From contig CANLAE010000006.1 of NCBI GenBank assembly GCA_947488765.1, positions 62,001 to 126,000 on the forward strand: a stretch of 64,000 nt of DNA, read 5' to 3'. The position numbers were made by a program, and so were the translations under genes. Below are positions 18,259-26,986 of this stretch, piece by piece. Position 1 is the stretch's first letter. Each line of letters starts with the position of its first letter. The notes beneath the pieces were generated by a model. That model was not told the origin of the DNA. It did not search any database and saw only the letters and a program-made list of their open reading frames with translations. This stretch comes from Chitinophagaceae bacterium. Its GTDB lineage: Bacteria; Bacteroidota; Bacteroidia; Chitinophagales; Chitinophagaceae.

Positions 18259-19779
18259 TTAAACATTTTTAATTTCGGCTAATAATTTTTGTAATGCAGC
18301 TTTTGCATCACCAAACAACATAGATGTTTTTGGTGCAAAGAACAAGTCATTTTCAATTCCTGCATATCCTGGCTTCATACTTCTTTTATTTACAATAATT
18401 GTTTTTGCATTTTCTACTTCTAATATTGGCATACCATAAATTGGAGAAGCAGGGTCATTTTTTGCAGCAGGATTTACCACATCATTTGCACCAAGTATCA
18501 ATACCACATCGGCAGTTTTAAATTCTTCATTGGCATCTTCCATTTCCAATAATTTATCATAACTCACATCAGCTTCTGCCAATAATACATTCATGTGCCC
18601 AGGCATACGACCTGCCACAGGATGTATCGCATATTTAACTTCAACTCCTTTTTCTTCTAATGTTTTTTCCAACTCATGACAAGTGTGTTGTGCTTGTGCA
18701 ACAGCCAACCCATAACCAGGTACAATCATCACTTTATTAGCATAAGCCATTACAGTAGCAGCATCGCTCAAAGAAATTTCTTTGTAATTGCCTTGTTCTT
18801 TTGCACCACCACCTGATTTTGCAGCACTTCCGAATGCGCCAAGTAATACATTTTGCAAACTTCTGTTCATTGCCTTACACATCAGTAAGGTTAACAATGT
18901 TCCGGCAGCTCCTACTAAAATACCTCCGGTTAGCATTACTTGGTTGCCATATAAAAAGCCTCCAAATGCTGCAGCCATTCCTGTAAATGAATTTAACAAT
19001 GAAATTACAACTGGCATATCTGCACCACCAATTGGCAATACAAACATCACACCGTATACCAATGCAAGTACTAAAATTCCGTAAAACAAATAAATCTGTA
19101 TCGGCTGTAAACCATGTGTGGCAATCGTTCCATCGGTTAAGGTAAACCCAATACCACCAACATCAGAACTGCTGATTGGTGTATGGTACACATACCAACT
19201 ACACAATCCTACCAATGCAAGTAACAATGCAAGATTTACATAAGTTTGTCCGTTGTAATTAAGGTCTTTTACTTTTCCATTTAATTTCCCCCATGCAATC
19301 ATGCTACCCGAAAAAGAAACAGAACCAATAACCATTCCTACTACAATAATCAACATGTGTAAATGATTGATGTTGCCAACGATTAACATAAAGCCTGGCA
19401 AACTTGAAACGCCTTCCCACACAAACGCATGATCTGTAATATGTTTAAACTCCATAATGCTGATGAGCATTGCACAAGCTCCGCCCATACCATTGAACAA
19501 ACTTACCATTTCGGGCATTGCAGTCATCTGTACTTTTTTGGCTACAATAAATCCAACAACAGTACCTAATAGCAATGCACCAAATATCCAACCATAGTTA
19601 TGTAGTTTTTGTCCATCTTCTTGGTACAAAAAAATTGTTCCAAAAATTGCAATTGTCATACCTACTGCTGCAACTAAATTCCCTTTACGTGCAGACTCGG
19701 GATGCGCCAACATTTTTAACCCAATAATAAAAGTTAATGAGCCAATTAAATAACAAAGGGTTAATAAATTCAATTCCAT
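18259..19779 (-). CDS. pntB: NAD(P)(+) transhydrogenase beta subunit
   Basis: VMIVPGYGLAVAQAQHTCHELEKTLEEKGVEVKYAIHPVAGRMPGHMNVLLAEADVSYD; many TM segments. Confidence 0.95.
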   Translation of the reverse strand: MELNLLTLCYLIGSLTFIIGLKMLAHPESARKGNLVAAVGMTIAIFGTIFLYQEDGQKLHNYGWIFGALLLGTVVGFIVAKKVQMTAMPEMVSLFNGMGGACAMLISIMEFKHITDHAFVWEGVSSLPGFMLIVGNINHLHMLIIVVGMVIGSVSFSGSMIAWGKLNGKVKDLNYNGQTYVNLALLLALVGLCSWYVYHTPISSSDVGGIGFTLTDGTIATHGLQPIQIYLFYGILVLALVYGVMFVLPIGGADMPVVISLLNSFTGMAAAFGGFLYGNQVMLTGGILVGAAGTLLTLLMCKAMNRSLQNVLLGAFGSAAKSGGGAKEQGNYKEISLSDAATVMAYANKVMIVPGYGLAVAQAQHTCHELEKTLEEKGVEVKYAIHPVAGRMPGHMNVLLAEADVSYDKLLEMEDANEEFKTADVVLILGANDVVNPAAKNDPASPIYGMPILEVENAKTIIVNKRSMKPGYAGIENDLFFAPKTSMLFGDAKAALQKLLAEIKNV

Positions 19780-19822
19780 ATTTTAATTTTTTTCAGGATT
19801 CAAAAATTGAGTTGATCTTTTT

Positions 19823-20149
19823 TTATTTAGCAGAAGTACTTTTCTTTTTCTTAAACATTTCCAGCATTCTGTCGGTAACAACAAAACCACCCACTACGTT
19901 TAATGTGCCTAGTACTACAGCTAAAAACCCAATTACCAATGCCAGATAATTATTAGGCTCTACCCTTCCCATTACAATGATTGCACCAATAATCACCACG
20001 CCATGAATCGCATTTGCACCACTCATTAAGGGAGTATGCAACACGCTTGGCACTCTGCCAATTACTTCTATTCCCAAAAAAATAGAAAGTATAACGATGT
20101 ACACCATTTCTATATGTAACGTAAACCAGTCAAATAAACTTTGTACCAT
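19823..20149 (-). CDS. pntA2: NAD(P) transhydrogenase alpha subunit, membrane part
   Basis: LGIEVIGRVPSVLHTPLMSGANAIHGVVIIGAI; sits between pntA1 and pntB. Confidence 0.93.
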   Translation of the reverse strand: MVQSLFDWFTLHIEMVYIVILSIFLGIEVIGRVPSVLHTPLMSGANAIHGVVIIGAIIVMGRVEPNNYLALVIGFLAVVLGTLNVVGGFVVTDRMLEMFKKKKSTSAK

Positions 20150-20170
20150 AATATTTCTTTTAAATAAATT

Positions 20171-21292
20171 TTATAATAAACTATTCACTCTTTCGTTAAC
20201 TACATTTCCTGCATTGGTAATACAACAACCTTTCACCAAATCATCTTCAAAATTCAAATTCAAATTCCCTTCTTTATCTATGATTAGCTGTAAAAAGTTC
20301 AATACATTTTTACCATACATTTTACTTGCATCAAAAGGCATTGTACTTGGTAAATTGCTATCTCCAACAATCAATACACCTTTATCTGTTTTAAAATGTG
20401 CATTGTTTTTTGTCATTGGTGTATTACCTCCTGTAGCAGCAGCTAAGTCAATGATTACACTTCCGTTTTTCATACTATCCAACATAGGTTGGGTTATTAA
20501 AATCGGCGCTTGTCTGCCTGGTATTTGAGCTGTAGTAATAATTACATCACTCTTTGCAACTGATTCAGCAATTTTTGCCTGTTGCTTTTGTTTGTATTCT
20601 TCAGATTGTTCAACTGCATAACCGCCTGCTTTACTTGCATCGGCTGCACCTTCTACTTCAATAAATTTTGCAGCCAAACTTTGTACCTCTTCTTTTACTG
20701 CAGGCCTTGTATCAAATACTTCTACTACGGCGCCCAATCTTTTTGCAGTTGCAATTGCTTGTAATCCTGCAACACCAGCTCCTAATATCAAAACCTTTGC
20801 AGGAGCAATGCTACCGGCAGCTGTCATAAACATTGGAAAATAACGGGGTAATAAAGTAGAAGCCAATAACACTGCTTTGTAACCTGCAATGTTTGCCTGA
20901 CTGCTTAATACATCCATACTTTGAGCCCTTGTAGTTCTTGGAATCATATCCAAACTAAAAGTAGAAATATTTTTATCTGCCCAGTTTTTCACTTGCTGAA
21001 AATTGAACAGAGGTTGATAGACTCCTAACAAAACAGTTCCTTCTTTTACCTGTTGCATATCAGCATCGGTAAGTGGGTTAATGCTAAGTACCAAATTGCT
21101 TTGTAACACTTCGGCTCTGCTTGCAATCGTTGCACCCTTGGAAGTATAGGCATCATTAAATGCGCTTGCATTATTACCTGCATTTGCTTCAACAACTACT
21201 TGTACATTTTTTTTTATTAAAACTTCTACTTGTTCGGGTAAAAGCGATACCCGGTTTTCACCTTGAGGTTCTTGTAATATTCCTGCAATCAT
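20171..21292 (-). CDS. pntA1: NAD(P) transhydrogenase alpha subunit, NAD-binding part
   Basis: RVSLLPEQVEVLIKKNVQVVVEANAG, VLILGAGVAGLQAIATAKRLGAVVEVFDTRPAVKEEVQSLAAKFIEVE. ATG at 21292 preferred. Confidence 0.93.
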   Translation of the reverse strand: MIAGILQEPQGENRVSLLPEQVEVLIKKNVQVVVEANAGNNASAFNDAYTSKGATIASRAEVLQSNLVLSINPLTDADMQQVKEGTVLLGVYQPLFNFQQVKNWADKNISTFSLDMIPRTTRAQSMDVLSSQANIAGYKAVLLASTLLPRYFPMFMTAAGSIAPAKVLILGAGVAGLQAIATAKRLGAVVEVFDTRPAVKEEVQSLAAKFIEVEGAADASKAGGYAVEQSEEYKQKQQAKIAESVAKSDVIITTAQIPGRQAPILITQPMLDSMKNGSVIIDLAAATGGNTPMTKNNAHFKTDKGVLIVGDSNLPSTMPFDASKMYGKNVLNFLQLIIDKEGNLNLNFEDDLVKGCCITNAGNVVNERVNSLL

Positions 21293-21477
21293 GCGCTGGT
21301 TAATTTGGTCGCAAAAATATTGATTTAATTGCAAAGAAGGAAGATAAATACGAAATCATTTCCGAGGGAATGCTTACAGAATAAAGATCATAATTGATTT
21401 GGATGTCAATATTAAATTATTGTATCCTTCAACTTCATCATAATTACTCATTTAAATTGCAGTAAAATCAACACAAT

Positions 21478-21978
21478 ATGGCAATCATTAAATTGCATTG
21501 TTTGAAAACAACAGATGAAAATGGCAAAAATATTTTTGAACTTTGTAAAAATGATGAGTCAATTTTACGAATAACTTTTAATCCCAAAAAACAAACAGCA
21601 AAAATCAATTGCTTTGATACAAGAAGAAAATTTAAAATTGATAAGGAAGGGTTTTTAAGTAATAAAACAATTTTAAAAAATGAATACGGAGTAAAAATCG
21701 GGCAGCTTAAATACGAGAACTGGAATAAAATTGAGGGTTCAATTGAATTGAACGGGGAGCGATATTACTATTCAAATAAAATACAAACAGAACTGATTTT
21801 TCGAAAAAATAAAAGTAAAGAACCAGTTTTAATTTGTGAGCTGAAACCCAATCATATCAATAAGTTTGAACATTACAGCAATTTAAATGAGGCAACGGAT
21901 TACACTTATTTATTAATGGCATTGGGTTGGTTTTTATTAGTGCCAGCTGCTAAAGAAAAGATTTTAGCTACGCATTAA
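21478..21978 (+). CDS. Hypothetical protein, beta-rich with C-terminal hydrophobic segment; possible tubby/LURP/scramblase-like fold
   Basis: Single ORF; pattern ITFNPKKQTAKINCFDTRRKFKIDKEGFLSNKTILKNEYGVKIGQLKYENWNKIEGSIELNGERYYY, TM-like YLLMALGWFLLVPAA. Confidence 0.6.
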   Translation: MAIIKLHCLKTTDENGKNIFELCKNDESILRITFNPKKQTAKINCFDTRRKFKIDKEGFLSNKTILKNEYGVKIGQLKYENWNKIEGSIELNGERYYYSNKIQTELIFRKNKSKEPVLICELKPNHINKFEHYSNLNEATDYTYLLMALGWFLLVPAAKEKILATH

Positions 21979-22187
21979 ACAGTATTGAAAAAAAGTTGCA
22001 CTAAAACACCCAAACAATAATTTAACATAATCAGAACTTATATCACCTTATCTTCGCAAAGTTAATTTGAGTTTCTCAGCATTTTGTAATTGAACGATAT
22101 TTTCTGCTACGCATTTTTCAGCTAATAGTTAGTCTTCTTTACTCAGGCTTTTTTCTCAAGCATTTTTTATTTAATTATTTTTTTAAG

Positions 22188-22493
22188 ATGAACATTTATG
22201 TTTCAAACTTAAGTTTCAACGTTCAAGACGATGACTTAAGAGGTTTTTTTGAAGGCTACGGAGAAGTAGCTAGTGCTAAAATTATTACAGACAAATTTAC
22301 AAACAAAAGCCGCGGCTTTGGATTTGTAGAAATGCCTAATGATGCAGAAGCTGCAAAAGCTATTGCAGAATTAAACGGTGGAATGGTGGAAGGTAGAACG
22401 ATCAGTGTAACTGAAGCTAGACCTCGTGAAGAAAGACCAAGAACGGATAACAAACGTTCCTTTAACAACAATAACAACAGCAATCGTTGGTAA
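22188..22493 (+). CDS. RNA-binding protein with single RRM
   Basis: RNP motifs NIYVSNLSFNVQDDDL and KSRGFGFVEM; Arg/Asn-rich tail. Confidence 0.95.
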   Translation: MNIYVSNLSFNVQDDDLRGFFEGYGEVASAKIITDKFTNKSRGFGFVEMPNDAEAAKAIAELNGGMVEGRTISVTEARPREERPRTDNKRSFNNNNNSNRW

Positions 22494-22512
22494 TAGTATT
22501 GTTTTAGTATTG

Positions 22513-22547
22513 AAAAAGCAGCCCCTCTTGGAGGCTGCTTTTTTTAT
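22513..22547. terminator. Intrinsic terminator between convergent RRM and DsbA-like genes
   Basis: AAAAAGCAGCC-loop-GGCTGCTTTTTTT. Confidence 0.88.
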
Positions 22548-22566
22548 GTAGTAATTTGTATAAAAA

Positions 22567-23130
22567 TTATTTAGAAGCACTTTTTGAAGGCTTTACTTTT
22601 TTCAAAGCAGCTTCAATTTCTTTGCTTAAATTCTCGACTGTGGGTTTTGCAGTAACCATTACACCATTTACAAAAAATGCAGGAATTTCTGTAACCCCCA
22701 TTTTCTTGCCGTAAGCAATATCATCATGTACATTTTGCCCATAAGTGCTGTTTACCAACTCTTCCAACATTTGTTTGCGATTCACCCCAGCATCTTTGGC
22801 ATGTAACTTTAATGTTGTAGTTCCTAAGTTTCTTCTGTTTGCAAATAATGCATTGTGCATTTCCCAAAACTTACCATCTTGTGCTGCTGAAATTGCAGCT
22901 TCAGCTGCTTTCTGACTGCGCTGATGAATTTTAGTTAATGGAAAATGTCTAAAATTGAATTTAATTTTACCCTTGTAATTATCCAATATTTTTTTTACAA
23001 CTTCATTTACTTTAGCACATTCTTCGTTTTCATATTCTCCAAACTGCATCAATGTTACAGGTGCTTTTGGATCACCTGTAAAAACATCTTTAGTTTCAAT
23101 TACTTCAATTACTTCTTTATTAAATGCCAT
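22567..23130 (-). CDS. DsbA-fold thioredoxin-like protein with degenerate active site
   Basis: APVTLMQFGEYENEEC (position of CxxC), FNFRHFPL, KFWEMHNALF, VTEIPAFFVNG (cis-Pro). No signal peptide. Confidence 0.85.
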   Translation of the reverse strand: MAFNKEVIEVIETKDVFTGDPKAPVTLMQFGEYENEECAKVNEVVKKILDNYKGKIKFNFRHFPLTKIHQRSQKAAEAAISAAQDGKFWEMHNALFANRRNLGTTTLKLHAKDAGVNRKQMLEELVNSTYGQNVHDDIAYGKKMGVTEIPAFFVNGVMVTAKPTVENLSKEIEAALKKVKPSKSASK

Positions 23131-23328
23131 ACAATTATTTCTTTTAATAATAATAAAGTTAATTTACCAATCAAATTGACCTTATCATTTTGTTTGAAGC
23201 AAACATAAGGGATTTTTAATCTTGATATCAATAAACTGTACTTATGGTAAATACAAGTTTAAAATATTGGTAACACCTTAACAAACCAGCCTACTTTTTA
23301 TCTTAATATTGATTGTATTCTTAATTTA

Positions 23329-24918
23329 CTACTTTACTTCTAAAATTCCAATTACATCTTTAGCAGCCGAAAATAAACCTCCATTTTTTTGTGCATATAA
23401 TCCAATTCTATTTTTACCAATTACCGGACATTCTCTGATACATACAGTAAGTTTGGTATCCGTATGATCAAATATGGCATCTCTTGTAAAATTACCTTTA
23501 GAATCAATTACTGTTTTTACCAACACACATTTGCTGAATTTGGATAGAGTTTCGGGTTTTCTACTCAAATCTCTATCAATATTGTCTTTATCATCATTGT
23601 AAAACAACAACAATTTATCTTTATATGGTAGCACTTGAAAATTACTGTAAATTCTGATATTTGTAGAAGTTTGCATTTTAGGTATTCTTGCTAAAACTGT
23701 AGAATTATTAGGCTTAATAGATACATCTATAATATCTCCATAATTGTAAACCCAATAGCCCGACACATAAACATTGCCTGAATAATGCCCTTGTAGATAA
23801 TATTCATTGGTATATTCTAGAATATAATCTTTACTTCCATCTTCCCTATCTACAACATTAACCAATCTGAAGCTTGAGCTTATCCCTGGATCTTTTTCTT
23901 TATCACTACCTTGTTTATCAACTGCAATCATTTCTAAAAACGCAGATGGGAAAGCATCCATCTTTTTGTTGGTAACTACTTTTGTTTCTTTATTAATAGT
24001 GGTAATAAAATAGCCTGTAACATATCCGTTATATTTATCCTTATATAACCCAAATAAAGTTAAGTCATTATTATTGTCGCTTGTAAGTTGTAATGACTGA
24101 ATAAATTTGTTGTTTAATCCCAACACAAACTCTATCGGAGTTTTCACATCTTTTTCATAAATCAATAATTTTGTTGTATTGGCAGGAACTCTTTCGCCTT
24201 CTTTTTTTACGGTTTCTTTTGAAACTTCCTGGTCATAATGTTTCAACAAAACACCCACTTTGCCATTATTTAATACCATTTGGTCTGTAATGTTAACAAA
24301 CTTATCCTTGTATGGTAATTCTACCGTATTATCCCATAATTTATTCATGCCGTTATCATAAACAGCCATATAGTATTTTTCATTGTCTTTTTTAGAATAA
24401 GGAGATGCCCCAAACATTAAAATTTTTGAAGAATCTTTTGAAAATTCATATCCAACAACAGATTGAGACGTTTTATTTACCGCATCAAATGAGCCCAAAT
24501 TCTTTGGTTTCCCTACAGGATTCAAAGAAACAATATCTAAAGGTTGACAATAAAAACTAGTAGACTTTGTATCCTTTACATATTGACTAGTGAAAATGTA
24601 TAAATTATCTTTTATACTCATTAAATTATTAAAGCTGATGCCGTCTTCATTTACTTCATATCTTTTTACGGCTTGTTCGTTTAACTTATCTGTGTATCTT
24701 GAAATGATAGGTGTCGTAGTTCTTTTACCACCAAACAATCCTCCACCACTATACTCGAAACACAATTTAATCATGTCTGTTCCTTTGCCACTCACAAAAG
24801 AATTATAGGAAAGTTCCACTTTACTTTCCTCGCCCCACTTCAAAGTAACTTGTTGTGCGTGTGAAAAGGATAAGATCCCTAAAAAGAGAACTACTGAATA
24901 AAGAAATTTATTTTTCAT
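23329..24918 (-). CDS. Secreted hypothetical protein (about 529 aa)
   Basis: Signal peptide MKNKFLYSVVLFLGILSFSHAQ; no recognised domain. Confidence 0.7.
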   Translation of the reverse strand: MKNKFLYSVVLFLGILSFSHAQQVTLKWGEESKVELSYNSFVSGKGTDMIKLCFEYSGGGLFGGKRTTTPIISRYTDKLNEQAVKRYEVNEDGISFNNLMSIKDNLYIFTSQYVKDTKSTSFYCQPLDIVSLNPVGKPKNLGSFDAVNKTSQSVVGYEFSKDSSKILMFGASPYSKKDNEKYYMAVYDNGMNKLWDNTVELPYKDKFVNITDQMVLNNGKVGVLLKHYDQEVSKETVKKEGERVPANTTKLLIYEKDVKTPIEFVLGLNNKFIQSLQLTSDNNNDLTLFGLYKDKYNGYVTGYFITTINKETKVVTNKKMDAFPSAFLEMIAVDKQGSDKEKDPGISSSFRLVNVVDREDGSKDYILEYTNEYYLQGHYSGNVYVSGYWVYNYGDIIDVSIKPNNSTVLARIPKMQTSTNIRIYSNFQVLPYKDKLLLFYNDDKDNIDRDLSRKPETLSKFSKCVLVKTVIDSKGNFTRDAIFDHTDTKLTVCIRECPVIGKNRIGLYAQKNGGLFSAAKDVIGILEVK

Positions 24919-24969
24919 AAAAAATTTTTGGAATAGTATTAAAACTATTTTCGTCACCAAAATAATATT

Positions 24970-25749
24970 ATGAATACACCAAACAAGTTTTTATTAATTA
25001 TTGTATTTTTTATTGGTACAATTTTTAACACTACAGCACAATCAAAAAAAGCGGCCAAAGACAGCACAACAGTTATCATATTTAACAGCCCTTCTGGAAG
25101 CTCAAACAAAAAAAAGAAAACTGGTGAGGACAACATTATTAAAATTGCACCACTAGGTTTAATCAGTGGAACTTTTCCGGTTTTCTATGAAAGAAGACTT
25201 ACTGATTTCTTGGGTCTGTAAGTAGGGTTTGGTATCACAAGCAAGAACTATGTAAGAGCCGGTCTTCAACAGGATTTTAATGACACAAAAATTATTTATG
25301 CCCCAAATACAATTACAGATGATGTTTCAGAAGGAATTTATGGATTTGATTATCGTACTGTAAAAACAGGAACCATGTTTACGATACAGCCTCGTTTTTA
25401 CTTTGATAGCGAAGGTTTAGATGGGAGCTTCTTGGGTTTATCATTTGATAATTATACCTATAATTTTGAAATTCCTGGAATAGTTGGTAATTCTAGTTCA
25501 TATTCTCAAAAAGGTTCAATTAAATCTGAAAACGAAAAAATTTCTGATTTTATGGTACATTTTGGCTACCAAAATATTTATGACAGATTAACTTTAGAGT
25601 GGAGCACTGCGGTAGGTATTAGAAATGTTACTGGAACAAAATACGCTGCAGGTTTTGGTACAACTGGAGCTTTAATTGAAGGCACAGGCACTTACAAACA
25701 AAACTTATTAAATTTCAATATTGGTTTGAAAGTTGGCTACCACTTTTAA
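24970..25749 (+). pseudogene. Outer-membrane beta-barrel-like protein interrupted by in-frame TAA at 25219-25221
   Basis: Signal peptide and ...YERRLTDFLGL*VGFGITSKNYVRAGLQQDFNDTK...LNFNIGLKVGYHF; the same frame stays open for 175 codons after the stop. Confidence 0.8.
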
Positions 25750-25772
25750 ATTTTAGATAACTAATTATATTT

Positions 25773-25826
25773 CAGCTCCATTGTTTATGCTTTTTTTAGC
25801 ACATAAACAATGGAGCTGCTTTTTTT
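25773..25826 (+). terminator. Intrinsic terminator with 17-bp perfect stem overlapping the 3' end of the opposing methyltransferase CDS
   Basis: CAGCTCCATTGTTTATG (25773-25789) / CATAAACAATGGAGCTG (25802-25818) then CTTTTTTTT. Confidence 0.85.
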
Positions 25827-26684
25827 TGCATTCATTAAAGATTGTAATGTTGTTATTGCACCGATAAAAAAAGCTTTTAGCAAATTGTTTTTTCCGTTTT
25901 TGTATTGCTCGCTCAACATTGCCACATAAAAACTATCAAACCACATTGGCTTGAAAGCCTTTACAGCAAAGCCTTTGGCAGCAGCCAACAACTCCATACT
26001 TTTAGGTGAAAAGTGATACAAATGTCTTGGCACATCGTACGCAGCCCAATATTGCTGATAGCTTTTTGCGTCATAACAAGTGTAATTAGGAACAGCAATA
26101 AAAACAGTGCCATTCTGTTTTAATATGCCGCTGAATTTTTCTAAGTACCCATGCAAATCATGTACATGTTCCAACACATGCCACATGGTAATCGCATCAA
26201 ATTGATTCGATGGCAAATCATAAATATTTTCAGAAGATTGTAATTGCAATTGGTATTTATTCAACGCAATTTTTCTTGCATTTTCATCGGGTTCTAAAGC
26301 GGTAATTTTCCAACCTGCAAGTTGCATCGTATGCGCAAATGCACCCGTGCCTGCGCCAATATCCAATAAACTTCCTTTCTGCAATCCTGTAAATTTTTGT
26401 ATTAAACTGCACTTGCCTTTTAATGTATATCGTCTAACAACATGGTACAACCGATTCACCAAACCTTCCTGCGTATCGGAATGAGAAACATACGCATCAG
26501 ATTGATAGTAAGGTGCTATTGCTGCTGCATTTGGAACATCTTGCGTAAACCGAAAACTACACGTACCACACTCCCACACGGCAAATATTTCATTGCTTAC
26601 GGTATAATCTTTTGCTGTTAAAACTTCTTTGATTGAAGTGCTTTTACAAGCAGGGCAACTGTTATAATGTATGTGTGTTTCCAT
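25785..26684 (-). CDS. Class I SAM-dependent methyltransferase with N-terminal zinc-ribbon-like CxxC motifs
   Basis: CPACKS, WECGTCSFRF, SLLDIGAGTGAFAHTM, ITMWHVLEHVHD. Confidence 0.88.
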   Translation of the reverse strand: METHIHYNSCPACKSTSIKEVLTAKDYTVSNEIFAVWECGTCSFRFTQDVPNAAAIAPYYQSDAYVSHSDTQEGLVNRLYHVVRRYTLKGKCSLIQKFTGLQKGSLLDIGAGTGAFAHTMQLAGWKITALEPDENARKIALNKYQLQLQSSENIYDLPSNQFDAITMWHVLEHVHDLHGYLEKFSGILKQNGTVFIAVPNYTCYDAKSYQQYWAAYDVPRHLYHFSPKSMELLAAAKGFAVKAFKPMWFDSFYVAMLSEQYKNGKNNLLKAFFIGAITTLQSLMNAKKSSSIVYVLKKA

Positions 26685-26760
26685 GAATAGCAAATAAACA
26701 AAACTTTGCGATATAAAGAATATTTATGTACCCAACTTACCAAATCTTTGTGCAGCTTTA

Positions 26761-26965
26761 GTTGCGTCGCACACTTGTAATGTTGAATGTATTTTCAGCA
26801 TGCAACAAAATAAATTGTACGATGCACCTTTTTTTTCTCGCAGATAACACCGATCACACAAAAGATATTAATCAAAAAATATTTGGTATAAATTTTAATT
26901 ACACTTGAAATGAATTGAATAAAAAAAGGTCACTATTGATATGCAGTACAAGTGTGCGACGCAAC
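26761..26965. repeat. Intergenic element bounded by 19-bp perfect inverted repeats of the TGTGCGACGCAAC family
   Basis: GTTGCGTCGCACACTTGTA (26761-26779) and TACAAGTGTGCGACGCAAC (26947-26965). Confidence 0.85.
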
Positions 26966-26986
26966 GGAAGTAACATATTTATTCTA

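Noticed and set aside
20097-20528. 143-aa plus-strand ORF opposite pntA1/pntA2
   Set aside because: Antisense to strong pnt genes; Phe/Leu/Ser-rich translation typical of antisense ORFs in AT-rich DNA.
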